Part shown: piece after piece, positions 24,626 through 33,162 of the stretch
How positions within the stretch are numbered: the stretch's first letter is position 1
Layout of the letters: every line of letters starts with the position of its first letter
Origin: Neobacillus cucumis
GTDB lineage: Bacteria; Bacillota; Bacilli; Bacillales_B; DSM-18226
Direction: 5' to 3'
DNA length: 64,000 nt
Assembly (NCBI RefSeq): GCF_016107705.1
Contig: NZ_JAEHGC010000004.1
Location: 340,683-404,682 of the forward strand
Notes under the pieces: model-generated
Databases searched by the model: none
What the model was told of the DNA's origin: nothing
Seen by the model: only the letters and a program-made list of their open reading frames with translations
Position numbers and translations under genes: made by a program

Positions 24626-26457
24626 GACCACTCATCCTCTTCGGATCCCTCGTACGGTAGTGAAAAAGAGATAACCGTTCCTTTTCCTTCTTGGCTGGTC
24701 GCCCAAATTCCCCCGCCATGTGCACTAATAATTTCCTTTGCAATGGCAAGGCCCAAACCGGTACCGCCCAATTTTCGGGTTCTTGCTTTATCAACACGAT
24801 AAAAACGGTCAAATATCCTCCCGATATTTTCTTTCGGAATCCCCATCCCTTGGTCGGATATGCTGACAATAATTCTACCTTCCTCCTCCTGAATGGAAAA
24901 CGTGACTTGTCCGCCTTCAGGGGAATACTTTAGGGCATTGGAAATAATGTTATAGAGTACTTGTGTTAATTTATCCTCATCGATTTCCACGAAAATTGGA
25001 TTAGATGGAAGCATCCTTTTAAAGGTAACATTTTGTTCCTTCGACATTTCAAAACGATCGATGATGCTGTGGAAGAAGCTAACAAAATTTACCCACTCAG
25101 GAGAAAGCATATAATCCGTGCTATCCATTTTCGATAATGTGAGAAGATCGTTCACAAGCCGAATCATTCTTTCAGTTTCTGTTCGTGTGACCTCTAAGAA
25201 GTTTGGGGCAATCTCCTCATCCTTCCAAGCTCCATCTGCCAATGCCTCGAGGTAGCTTCGCATCGTTGTAAGCGGAGTTCTTAACTCATGCGACACATTC
25301 GCCACAAATTCCCTTCGCTCTGTATTAATTTTTTCTTGTTCTGTGATATCATGCAGTACAGCAATTAACCCGTTAACAAAGCCTGTCTCCTTTTGAATCA
25401 CTGAAAAATTTGCCCGAAGGATATAGGGCTTTGTTTTTGTACTATAATCCAAAATTAACGAATCCTTTTCCTCAAGCAGATCTTCAAAGGTATTCGTGTC
25501 ACTTAACCCTAAAAGTGATATAATCGGCTGCGAAAGAACTGTTTCACGTGAAACATCCAGCATCTCAGCTGCGGGTTCATTGATTAAAATAACCCGTCCT
25601 TTCCGGTCTGTCGCGATTACTCCATCTGTCATATACGATAAAACGGTGGAAAGCTTCCTGCGTTCCCCTTCGGTCATCGCCTGAGCTTCCTGGAGTTTCT
25701 TCGTTAAATTATTAAAGGTCATCGCTAATGTACCAATTTCATCATTTCCGTACACTTTAACCTTTCGTGAGAAATTCCCTTTTGTCATGGCTATGGCCTG
25801 CTTTTTCAAATCTGAAATTGGCCTTGTGATGGTCTGAGCCAGTAAAATGCCTAAAACAGCGGTAATCGCTAAGGCAATACCAGTACCCGTTGCAAAAATA
25901 CCATTGATTGTCTTCATTTGTTCAAAGACATTTTCAATTTTCGCAACAAGATAAATGGCTCCAATGACTTTTTTTCCCGATTTAATCGGCTTTGAGAGGA
26001 CCCAAATCCTGTGCCCTGATTGCGGATCAATTAAAATACTGCTCTGTTCCTCTTCTAATGTGAGTGTTTGTTTCACCCGAAGCTCTGTCGAACGCTGACC
26101 AACGACCCCTTGATTATTGGGGTCAGAGGTCCCAAGGATTTTCATCGACCGCCCATCAATGACACGCACCTCTGATATATCCACTGCTGAGAAGTCTCTG
26201 AGGATCTTTTTTATATCTTCTTCAAGTGTTGGATCCTCAGGTGTCCGTTCCTTTTCCATTTCTTCAACAATATTATAAGCAAGCAAATTGACACGCTCTG
26301 TTAAAGAGGTTTGGAAGTTGGTCCTTAGTGTTTCTTCTAATTGCTTTACAAAATAAACCCCGATAATTTGCATCGCAACTAAAATCAACAGGACATAGAT
26401 AATAACAAATTTAACATTTATAGATCGAAAGAAACCAACCTTTCTCATGAAGGCCAT
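24622..26457 (-). CDS. walK: Cell-wall sensor histidine kinase WalK
   Basis: A 611-residue kinase. Helix 1 (about 13-35) and helix 2 (about 185-207) flank an extracellular sensor domain. HAMP follows, then a PAS domain (MTDGVIATDRKGRVILINEP), the HisKA box with His390 in VSHELRTPLTTMR, and HATPase motifs NALKYSPEGG, DQGMGIPKENI and GGTGLGLAIAKE. It phosphorylates WalR to control peptidoglycan hydrolases. The start shares TAATG with the walR stop. A perfect parS site lies inside the gene (25540-25555). Confidence 0.95.
   Translation of the reverse strand: MAFMRKVGFFRSINVKFVIIYVLLILVAMQIIGVYFVKQLEETLRTNFQTSLTERVNLLAYNIVEEMEKERTPEDPTLEEDIKKILRDFSAVDISEVRVIDGRSMKILGTSDPNNQGVVGQRSTELRVKQTLTLEEEQSSILIDPQSGHRIWVLSKPIKSGKKVIGAIYLVAKIENVFEQMKTINGIFATGTGIALAITAVLGILLAQTITRPISDLKKQAIAMTKGNFSRKVKVYGNDEIGTLAMTFNNLTKKLQEAQAMTEGERRKLSTVLSYMTDGVIATDRKGRVILINEPAAEMLDVSRETVLSQPIISLLGLSDTNTFEDLLEEKDSLILDYSTKTKPYILRANFSVIQKETGFVNGLIAVLHDITEQEKINTERREFVANVSHELRTPLTTMRSYLEALADGAWKDEEIAPNFLEVTRTETERMIRLVNDLLTLSKMDSTDYMLSPEWVNFVSFFHSIIDRFEMSKEQNVTFKRMLPSNPIFVEIDEDKLTQVLYNIISNALKYSPEGGQVTFSIQEEEGRIIVSISDQGMGIPKENIGRIFDRFYRVDKARTRKLGGTGLGLAIAKEIISAHGGGIWATSQEGKGTVISFSLPYEGSEEDEWS
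25540..25555. promoter_or_regulatory. parS centromere site within walK
   Basis: TGTTTCACGTGAAACA, a perfect 16-bp palindrome identical to the ParB-binding consensus. It encodes VSRET in WalK. It is about 19 kb from parB and 29 kb from dnaA. Confidence 0.9.
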
Positions 26458-27167
26458 TACTCCTGTTCAGGATTGCGCAAATAATATCCAACTCCTCTTC
26501 GCGTAACAATCCAAGTTGGATGGCTTGGGCTATCCTCAATTTTTTCCCGCAAACGCCGGACAGTAACGTCCACAGTACGGACATCACCATAATAATCGTA
26601 ACCCCAAACGGTTTGTAATAAATGTTCTCTTGTCATTACCTGGCCAATATGCTGAGCCAAATAATAAAGCAGTTCAAATTCACGATGTGTCAGCTCTATG
26701 GTTTCGCCGCGTTTCGAAACAACATAGGCATCAGGATGAATTACCAGCGAGCCAATTTCAATTTCATTTGTTTCTGATTCTTCCTCCGGCGGGGTGTTAA
26801 ACTGCTGATGCCGGCGTAAATTAGCCTTTACACGGGCAATTAATTCCCTTGTACTAAAAGGTTTTGTCACATAATCATCCGCACCAAGCTCAAGCCCAAG
26901 TACTTTATCAATTTCCGAGTCCTTAGCTGTCAGCATGATGATTGGCATTTCATATTTCTTGCGGACTTCCCGGCAGACTTCCATACCATCTTTTTGAGGG
27001 ATCATAATATCAAGAAGAATTAAATCCGGCTGGATTTCCTCGACCATTTTAATTGCTTCATTACCATCATAGGCACAATAGACATTGTAGCCTTCCTTTT
27101 TTAAGTTGAATTGTAGGATATCCGCAATCGGCTTTTCATCATCCACGACAAGAATTTTTTTCTCCAT
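26457..27167 (-). CDS. walR: Response regulator WalR
   Basis: A 236-residue OmpR-family regulator. The start is the second ATG (27167), which is 8 nt after AAAGGAG; the ATG 6 nt earlier is too close to it. The receiver domain has the acidic pair VVDDEKP, the phosphorylated Asp53 in LLDIMIP, and Lys in TKPFSTREL. The DNA-binding domain ends with [16 protein letters not shown] and RGVGYYLR. It is essential in Bacillus and controls autolysin genes through TGTWAH direct repeats. Confidence 0.95.
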   Translation of the reverse strand: MEKKILVVDDEKPIADILQFNLKKEGYNVYCAYDGNEAIKMVEEIQPDLILLDIMIPQKDGMEVCREVRKKYEMPIIMLTAKDSEIDKVLGLELGADDYVTKPFSTRELIARVKANLRRHQQFNTPPEEESETNEIEIGSLVIHPDAYVVSKRGETIELTHREFELLYYLAQHIGQVMTREHLLQTVWGYDYYGDVRTVDVTVRRLREKIEDSPSHPTWIVTRRGVGYYLRNPEQE

Positions 27168-27324
27168 ACCCATTGCTCCTTTATCTAAATAAAGTCATAT
27201 ATACTCTATTTTACTTTATCATGTAATCCGTTTTAAATCATCTATTAGTAGTATTTGCTACAAATGCCATCAATAATGGCCAAAATGGAAAAAGCCTCTA
27301 GACCACTAGAGACCATTTCACGAT

Positions 27325-28761
27325 TTATCTTCTTAAATAAGATAGCGGATTTTCTAATGCACCATTTTTATATACTTCAAAATGCAGATGGACACCAGTT
27401 GCATCCCCTGTTGCCCCCATAATGCCAATTGCTTGGCCCTTTTCAACCGTTTGACCTGCGCTTACCTTAAGGGAGGACATATGCGCGTAAATGGTATGGA
27501 AGCCATTACGATGATCAATTTCAATTTTATTCCCGAAGCTTCCATCCATGCCTGCGAAAATAACTACGCCATTATCTGCCGCTTTAATGGTTCGATTGCT
27601 AGGACGGGCAATGTCAATCCCTTTATGCATACGTCCCCATCTATATCCCACCTTGCTGGAAATATAGCCCCCAACGGTTGGCCAGGCAAAACTGCCTTCA
27701 CCGCGGGAAGGGATTACCTTTGTCCCTTTTACAACAATATGCTTTACTGGCTTTTGGAGAACCTTTTGTTTGGTAACCGCTTTTTTGAGGATCTTTCCAT
27801 TTTCTAATAAAACTTGATACGTTACTGCTTGTGAACCTTTTTTACCTTTTTGTCTTTCCTTCTTTTCCCCTTTAGGCAGGGAGGAGGAGGTAACAACTTC
27901 ATTCTTATATGGAATGGTTTCCTTCTTGCTTACTTCTTTTTCAACCACCACATTTACATAAGGCTTAGGTACAGTGATGTTCAGCCTTTGACCTATTTTT
28001 AACACGGGATTGTCTTTCAGCTTTGGATTTAAGGCTAAAAGATCTTCAAGTTTTAGCTTATGATCATTGGCAATTGAACCGAGGACATCGCCTTTTTTAA
28101 CTTCATACTTTTTTTCTTCAACGGTCCCCTTTTGCAATAAGGTAACTGCCCTTTTCGCAGTTAATATTTTTTCCGGTGTTGCCTTTTCTGAATGAATGGA
28201 GACATTCTCGGCAAAGTGTACATCGAGTAACCTAGTTTCATTTTGCTTCAATGGCGAAAGAGAGGCCTCCCTTGAAGCTTTACTTTTCTCTAACCTTTTC
28301 AATTGATCCTTTGGCACATATTGAAGTTTAAGTTCTTGGATGACATCTTCAGCTGCTTTGGTGCTGTCTAAATAGACCACAGGTGTTCCTTCTACTAAAA
28401 TAGCAGCGGAATCAGCCTGTAATAGATTGCTATTTTCAAGATTGCTAATAGTCTCCTGATCGTTTGCCGTTGAATGGAAAACTTCTTCAGATATGTACTC
28501 AATTTGCGGATTGAATTTTAAATCAAGGTCCTTGTAGGTTTTCTTCAAGTCCTTTATTTTTTCTGAAATGAATTTTTCAATGATTGATTTGTCTGAAACT
28601 GTACCAATATATGTATTGTTTAGGTATACGTAGTGTATGGTCGTTAAATTTGAGGAATCGGCAAAAGTATTGGCCCCATTTGCAAGCAGCAAAGAGGATG
28701 TAACAATAGCTGATATCGCAGCCATTTTGAGTATTCGGAATTTTTCATTGAGATAAAACAT
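27325..28761 (-). CDS. LysM/G5/M23-domain peptidoglycan endopeptidase
   Basis: A 478-residue exported cell-wall enzyme. An N-terminal signal region (MAAISAIVTSSLLLANGANT) precedes a 190-residue domain of unknown fold. A LysM repeat binds peptidoglycan (VKKGDVLGSIANDHKL ... LKIGQRLNI). A G5 domain follows (KEVSKKETIPYKNEVV). The C-terminal M23 peptidase has zinc ligands in MHKGIDIARP and the HxH of GVHLHFEVY. It lies directly upstream of walR, which fits a WalRK-controlled hydrolase. Family members cut peptide cross-links during wall growth or sporulation. Confidence 0.88.
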   Translation of the reverse strand: MFYLNEKFRILKMAAISAIVTSSLLLANGANTFADSSNLTTIHYVYLNNTYIGTVSDKSIIEKFISEKIKDLKKTYKDLDLKFNPQIEYISEEVFHSTANDQETISNLENSNLLQADSAAILVEGTPVVYLDSTKAAEDVIQELKLQYVPKDQLKRLEKSKASREASLSPLKQNETRLLDVHFAENVSIHSEKATPEKILTAKRAVTLLQKGTVEEKKYEVKKGDVLGSIANDHKLKLEDLLALNPKLKDNPVLKIGQRLNITVPKPYVNVVVEKEVSKKETIPYKNEVVTSSSLPKGEKKERQKGKKGSQAVTYQVLLENGKILKKAVTKQKVLQKPVKHIVVKGTKVIPSRGEGSFAWPTVGGYISSKVGYRWGRMHKGIDIARPSNRTIKAADNGVVIFAGMDGSFGNKIEIDHRNGFHTIYAHMSSLKVSAGQTVEKGQAIGIMGATGDATGVHLHFEVYKNGALENPLSYLRR

Positions 28762-28886
28762 GTAATCCCCCCTAAATCACAGATACAATCACTATTTAAA
28801 TTTATTTTTCAATAAAAATTTTCTTACAAATTTCGACTTCTTTACCTTACCATAATATAGGTAAAAAAGGAGATTCCTCTTGGTAA

Positions 28887-28903
28887 TGTAACAAAATTGT
28901 ATA
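28887..28903 (+). promoter_or_regulatory. Candidate WalR-like box upstream of the M23 peptidase gene
   Basis: TGTAAC, 5 nt, TGTATA is one base away from the WalR consensus (TGTWAH-N5-TGTWAH). It lies about 125 nt before the start codon, on the strand opposite to the gene. Weak, but the gene type and location make it plausible. Confidence 0.3.
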
Positions 28904-29001
28904 ATTACTGACATTTTTCTACATTAGGGGTGTATTTATTAGGCAGTTTTTTACTTTTTAGGGAATAAAAAAGAAGCTTGCTTAAGCAAACTTCTTTGGG
29001 A

Positions 29002-29074
29002 TGGCTCAGGACGGAATCGAACCGCCGACACAAGGATTTTCAGTCCTTTGCTCTACCGACTGAGCTACTGAGCC
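29002..29074 (-). tRNA. tRNA-Phe (GAA)
   Basis: A 73-nt cloverleaf on the minus strand starts GGCTCAGTAGCTCAGTCGGT. The anticodon loop is CTGAAAA with anticodon GAA, the T loop is GGTTCGATTCC, and the acceptor pairs GGCTCAG with CTGAGCC. CCA is not encoded after the discriminator A. It is last in the tRNA group Lys-Glu-Asp-Phe. Confidence 0.97.
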
Positions 29075-29194
29075 ATATTAATATTTTCCCCTACAACAAA
29101 ATAGCTGTAAGTCCTTCGCCCCCATCTCAGAAATCTTATTCAAGCAACAGCTCGATGGGTGCGCTGATGCTGATTCAAAGTAGCTTATTCGATC

Positions 29195-29220
29195 GTGCTC
29201 TACCGATTGAGATACTGAGG
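29195..29220 (-). pseudogene. tRNA 5'-part remnant between tRNA-Asp and tRNA-Phe
   Basis: On the minus strand this reads CCTCAGTATCTCAATCGGTA followed by GAGCAC, close to the acceptor and D-arm of the neighbouring tRNA-Phe (CTCAGTAGCTCAGTCGGTAG). No anticodon or T arm follows, so it cannot form a tRNA. The remaining spacer up to tRNA-Phe holds no feature I can identify. Confidence 0.5.
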
Positions 29221-29231
29221 AAATTATATGG

Positions 29232-29305
29232 CGGTCCGGACGGGACTCGAACCCGCGACCTCCTGCGTGACAGGCAGGCATTCTAACCAACTGAACTACC
29301 GGACC
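29232..29305 (-). tRNA. tRNA-Asp (GTC)
   Basis: A 74-nt cloverleaf on the minus strand starts GGTCCGGTAGTTCAGTTGGT. The anticodon stem-loop CCTGCCTGTCACGCAGG has anticodon GTC. The T arm is CGGGTTCGAGTCCCG and the acceptor closes with CCGGACC. Upstream, before tRNA-Glu, lies a hairpin GCAAGGA-AACCG-TCCTTGC (29328-29346) that may guide processing. Confidence 0.97.
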
Positions 29306-29374
29306 AAATATATATTAATAGCAGTCAGCAAGGAAACCGTCCTTGCCAGTCACTCACTGACCACTAAATGCCGA

Positions 29375-29446
29375 TGACCCCTACGGGATTCGAACCCGTG
29401 TTACCGCCGTGAAAGGGCGGTGTCTTAACCGCTTGACCAAGGGGCC
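29375..29446 (-). tRNA. tRNA-Glu (TTC)
   Basis: A 72-nt cloverleaf on the minus strand starts GGCCCCTTGGTCAAGCGGTT. The anticodon stem-loop CCGCCCTTTCACGGCGG carries TTC. The T arm is CGGGTTCGAATCCCG and the acceptor ends GGGGTC plus A. Confidence 0.97.
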
Positions 29447-29512
29447 ATATTATGGAAATTTATTTTACTGTTGTAAAAAAACTGGTTATTTTACTGGCGT
29501 AAATAACCTTGG

Positions 29513-29585
29513 TGAGCCATGAAGGACTCGAACCTTCGACCCTCTGATTAAAAGTCAGATGCTCTACCAACTGAGCTAATGGCTC
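29513..29585 (-). tRNA. tRNA-Lys (TTT)
   Basis: A 73-nt cloverleaf on the minus strand starts GAGCCATTAGCTCAGTTGGT. The anticodon stem-loop CTGACTTTTAATCAG carries TTT. The T arm is GAAGGTTCGAGTCCTTC. It is first in the group Lys-Glu-Asp-Phe, downstream of purA. Confidence 0.97.
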
Positions 29586-29679
29586 AAACTAATTTATCAT
29601 ATCGTTTATTATCTTTCGTGACGACGCTTTTTATAATATCATGTACTCTATATAATAGGCAATACTTTTTTATAAAATA

Positions 29680-29719
29680 TTTTATAAAATTGAAAAGTCC
29701 CCCTAAAGAGGAGGACTTT
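29680..29719 (-). terminator. Intrinsic terminator of purA
   Basis: AAAGTCC (29694-29700) pairs with GGACTTT (29713-29719), with an inner CCT/AGG extension. A U-rich run follows on the minus strand. It lies 11 nt after the purA stop and upstream of the tRNA genes. Confidence 0.75.
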
Positions 29720-29729
29720 CAGAATCAAT

Positions 29730-31022
29730 TTAGATTTGTCTCCAAGGGCTGCGAACAATATTTGTTTGATTACGATCTGGGCCCACAGAGAAAGTTGATA
29801 AAGGAATTCCTGTTAACTGCGTTACACGCTCAACATAGTGGCGGGCATTGGCAGGAAGTTCATCTAATGATTTGCAGCCTGTAATGTCCTCTGTCCAGCC
29901 TGGTAATTCTTCATATACAGGCTCACATTGTGCCAATACCTTTAAGCTTGCAGGATATTCTGTAATTAATTCATCCTTATATCGATAAGCAGTACAAATT
30001 TTTAATGTTTCAATGCCTGTTAACACATCGATGGAGTTTAGCGACAAATCAGTTAAACCGCTAACACGGCGAGCGTGACGAACAACAACACTGTCAAACC
30101 AGCCTACACGGCGTGGACGGCCTGTTGTCGTACCGTATTCACGGCCGACTTCACGGATTTGGTTACCGATTTCATCAAATAATTCTGTTGGGAATGGACC
30201 ATCACCAACACGAGAAGTATATGCTTTACATACCCCTACTACGTGAGTAATTTTAGACGGGCCAACACCGGAACCAATCGTTACTCCACCTGCAACAGGG
30301 TTTGAAGAGGTAACAAACGGGTATGTTCCTTGGTCAATATCAAGCATAACGCCTTGAGCACCTTCAAAAAGAACACGACGGCCTTCATCTAATGCATCAT
30401 TTAACACAACAGAAGTATCGCAGACGTACTGTTTAAACTGTTGTCCATATTCAAAATATTCATCAAGAATTTCTTCTTTTGTGAATCCTTCTGTTTCATA
30501 AATCTTTTCAAATAAGCGATTCTTTTCTGCAAGGTTTCTCTCAAGCTTTTCTTCAAAAACTTCACGGTCGAGAAGATCAGCTATCCGAATACCTACACGT
30601 GCAGCCTTATCCATGTAAGCAGGGCCAATTCCTTTTTTTGTTGTTCCAATTTTATTATCGCCTTTGCTGGCCTCTTCCACTTCATCCAATTTAATATGAT
30701 AAGGAAGAATGACATGCGCACGGTTACTGATGCGAAGATTATCGGTTGCAATCCCTCTTTCATGTAAGTAAGCAAGTTCAGTCACAAGGGCTTTTGGGTC
30801 AACAACCATCCCATTACCAATCACGCTAATTTTTTCTTTTGAAAATATTCCGGATGGAATTAAGTGCAATTTGTAGGTTTCGCCATTAAATTGGATTGTA
30901 TGCCCGGCATTATTGCCTCCTTGATAACGAGCAATTACTTCTGCATTTTCAGAAAGGAAATCGGTAATTTTACCTTTTCCTTCGTCTCCCCATTGTGTAC
31001 CAACAACTACTACTGATGACAT
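29730..31022 (-). CDS. purA: Adenylosuccinate synthetase
   Basis: A 430-residue enzyme that joins IMP and aspartate with GTP to form adenylosuccinate, the committed step to AMP. The GTP-binding P-loop is [11 protein letters not shown] near residues 7-17; further marks are [32 protein letters not shown] and [14 protein letters not shown] start at ATG 31022 (MSSVVVVG), because the GTG 9 nt earlier is part of the GGAGGTG ribosome binding site. It has its own promoter with PurBoxes. Confidence 0.95.
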   Translation of the reverse strand: MSSVVVVGTQWGDEGKGKITDFLSENAEVIARYQGGNNAGHTIQFNGETYKLHLIPSGIFSKEKISVIGNGMVVDPKALVTELAYLHERGIATDNLRISNRAHVILPYHIKLDEVEEASKGDNKIGTTKKGIGPAYMDKAARVGIRIADLLDREVFEEKLERNLAEKNRLFEKIYETEGFTKEEILDEYFEYGQQFKQYVCDTSVVLNDALDEGRRVLFEGAQGVMLDIDQGTYPFVTSSNPVAGGVTIGSGVGPSKITHVVGVCKAYTSRVGDGPFPTELFDEIGNQIREVGREYGTTTGRPRRVGWFDSVVVRHARRVSGLTDLSLNSIDVLTGIETLKICTAYRYKDELITEYPASLKVLAQCEPVYEELPGWTEDITGCKSLDELPANARHYVERVTQLTGIPLSTFSVGPDRNQTNIVRSPWRQI

Positions 31023-31077
31023 GTAAGGCACCTCCGAATATTTACTACCATTAATTATTTTATTTATCCCATCACAC

Positions 31078-31106
31078 AGTTTAACAATTTACCGAGGAAA
31101 AATCAA
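31078..31106 (-). promoter_or_regulatory. purA promoter
   Basis: On the minus strand a -35 TTGATT (31101-31106) and a -10 TAAACT (31078-31083) are 17 bp apart, about 55 nt before the start codon. Confidence 0.55.
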
Positions 31107-31108
31107 AC

Positions 31109-31157
31109 GAAACACGAACAATTTATATATATTTAATAAAATATGTTCGTAATAAAA
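31109..31157. promoter_or_regulatory. Paired PurBoxes (PurR operator) upstream of purA
   Basis: Two inverted boxes share ACGAACAW: ACACGAACAATT (31113-31124, core CGAAC 31115-31119) and its mirror ATATGTTCGTAATA (31141-31154, core GTTCG 31145-31149). The arrangement and central spacing fit the PurR control region of Bacillus pur genes (AWWWCCGAACWWT). It lies just upstream of the -35 element. Confidence 0.7.
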
Positions 31158-31176
31158 TAGTAATCTAGTAACAAAT

Positions 31177-31208
31177 AAAAAGGCTAGCCCCATATAAAGA
31201 GGCTAACC
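31177..31208 (-). terminator. Intrinsic terminator of dnaB
   Basis: GGCTAGCC (31182-31189) pairs with GGCTAACC (31201-31208, one G-U), followed on the minus strand by five U. It lies just after the helicase gene. Confidence 0.75.
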
Positions 31209-31213
31209 ATATA

Positions 31214-32569
31214 TTACGCACCTGGCGGATCATTATAGCGTGTCTCCAGGTTTACGAACTTATTGTATTCTTTTACAAAGGCTAATTGAACGGTTCCAGT
31301 TGGGCCGTTACGCTGCTTGGCAATAATGATTTCAATGATATTCTTATTCTCTGATTCTTTATCATAATAATCATCACGATACAAGAAGGCAACAATATCC
31401 GCATCCTGCTCAATACTACCTGATTCACGAATATCGGACATCATTGGGCGTTTATCCTGGCGCTGTTCGACACCACGGGATAACTGAGAAAGGGCAATGA
31501 CCGGAACTTGAAGCTCACGGGCAAGCTGCTTCAAGGAACGTGAGATTTCCGATACTTCCTGCTGACGGTTCTCGCCTGAGCGGCCGCTTCCTAAAATAAG
31601 CTGCAAGTAATCAATCAAGATCATTCCCAAGCCATGTTCCTGCTTTAAACGGCGGCACTTCGAACGGATATCACCAACCCGGACACCTGGGGTGTCATCA
31701 ATAAAAATACCAGCGCTTGACAAGCTGCCCATTGCCATTGTCAGCTTACCCCAGTCGTCCTCTGTCAGGGAGCCGGTACGAAGCCGTTGCGCATCAATAT
31801 TCCCTTCCGCACAAAGCAGACGCATTACCAGCTGTTCTGCACCCATCTCAAGACTAAAGATCGCAATATTTTCACCCGTTTTATGGGCAACGTTTTGCGC
31901 TATATTTAGTGCGAACGCCGTTTTACCTACCGACGGACGGGCACCGACAATGATTAAGTCATTTCGCTGGAAGCCTGCCGTCATTTGATCAAGGTCAACG
32001 AACCCTGTCTCTAGCCCGGTAATTTCACCAGCACGTTGATGCATGATTTCAATATTGTCATACGTCCGTACAAGGACATCCTTAATATTATGAAAAGCAC
32101 CTGCATTTTTTCTCTGGGCTACTTCAAGAATACTTTTCTCCGCTTCACTTAATAGTGTTTCCACTTCATCCTCACGTGAATACCCATCAGAAGCAATCGT
32201 CGTAGCTGTGCGAATTAACCGACGCAGCAATGATTTTTCTTCTACGATTCTAGCATAATATTCGATATTAGCTGCCGTTGGAACCGAACCAGCTAATTCA
32301 CTTAAATAACTCACCCCGCCAATATCCTCTAAAAGTTTAGAAGCAGCAAGGTCCTCTGAAACCGTGACTAAGTCAACTGCTTTTCCAAGGTCATTAAGTT
32401 TTAGCATAACATTAAAGATTTTTTGGTGGGACGCACGGTAGAAGTCTTCTGGAATTAAGATTTCTGATGCTAAGGTTAAAGAAGCAGGCTCTAGAAAAAT
32501 CGCCCCAAGAACAGCCTGTTCAGCTTCAATATTTTGTGGTGGAAGACGATCTGCAAATAAATCACTCAT
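31214..32569 (-). CDS. dnaB: Replicative DNA helicase (DnaB; DnaC in B. subtilis)
   Basis: A 451-residue hexameric helicase that unwinds DNA at the fork. The N-terminal helical domain (PPQNIEAEQAVLGAIFLEP) leads to the RecA-like ATPase with Walker A GARPSVGKTAFALN, the segment FSLEMGAEQLVMRLL, Walker B MILIDYLQLI and SREIKQ-like SRSLKQLARELQVPV. Its position after rplI and gdpP is the usual Bacillaceae order. Confidence 0.95.
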   Translation of the reverse strand: MSDLFADRLPPQNIEAEQAVLGAIFLEPASLTLASEILIPEDFYRASHQKIFNVMLKLNDLGKAVDLVTVSEDLAASKLLEDIGGVSYLSELAGSVPTAANIEYYARIVEEKSLLRRLIRTATTIASDGYSREDEVETLLSEAEKSILEVAQRKNAGAFHNIKDVLVRTYDNIEIMHQRAGEITGLETGFVDLDQMTAGFQRNDLIIVGARPSVGKTAFALNIAQNVAHKTGENIAIFSLEMGAEQLVMRLLCAEGNIDAQRLRTGSLTEDDWGKLTMAMGSLSSAGIFIDDTPGVRVGDIRSKCRRLKQEHGLGMILIDYLQLILGSGRSGENRQQEVSEISRSLKQLARELQVPVIALSQLSRGVEQRQDKRPMMSDIRESGSIEQDADIVAFLYRDDYYDKESENKNIIEIIIAKQRNGPTGTVQLAFVKEYNKFVNLETRYNDPPGA

Positions 32570-32712
32570 CTATTAAACCTCCTATTTAGAGAAGGATATT
32601 TTTACAATATTTTATCTTACAAAGAAAAAAGTGACCAGTAAAAAACCGATCACATCATTTCATCACGTTTTCTATTCTATCATGTTTATGGATGAGTTCG
32701 CACTGTAAAAAA

Positions 32713-33162
32713 TTAGTGAACTTCTTTTACATGAACATCCAAGGTTGCCAAAACTTCATGATGCAGCTTCACAGGTACCTTTGTATGACCCAGTGTACGA
32801 ATTGCATCGCCCAATTCCATTTTGCGTTTATCAATTTTAATTCCATGCTTTTTCTGTAACTCCTCGGCAATTTGCTTAGATGTGATCGAGCCAAACAGTC
32901 TTCCGCCCTCCCCAGCTTTGGCAGTTAATTCAACCGTTACCTTTTCCAATTGTTCTTTTAATCTTTTCGCTTCAGTTAGTTCTTCAGCAGCAGCCTTAGC
33001 TTCTTTTTTCTTTTGTCCTTCTAATGTACTAACATTCGCTTGTGTTGCTTCAATCGCTAACCCCTGTTTAATTAAAAAGTTTTGTGCATAGCCATCGGCT
33101 ACATTCTTGACGTCCCCTTTATTACCTTTTCCTTTTACGTCTTTCAAAAAGATTACTTTCAT
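32713..33162 (-). CDS. rplI: 50S ribosomal protein L9
   Basis: A 149-residue protein. The N-domain [20 protein letters not shown] and [16 protein letters not shown] is diagnostic. A long central helix rich in Lys/Glu connects to the C-domain ([20 protein letters not shown]). L9 binds 23S rRNA at the base of the L1 stalk. Its ATG overlaps the gdpP stop by 4 nt. Confidence 0.96.
   Translation of the reverse strand: MKVIFLKDVKGKGNKGDVKNVADGYAQNFLIKQGLAIEATQANVSTLEGQKKKEAKAAAEELTEAKRLKEQLEKVTVELTAKAGEGGRLFGSITSKQIAEELQKKHGIKIDKRKMELGDAIRTLGHTKVPVKLHHEVLATLDVHVKEVH

Noticed and set aside
29075..29194. Possible extra tRNA gene in the spacer
   Set aside because: Only the D-arm part can be aligned; no anticodon or T arm.
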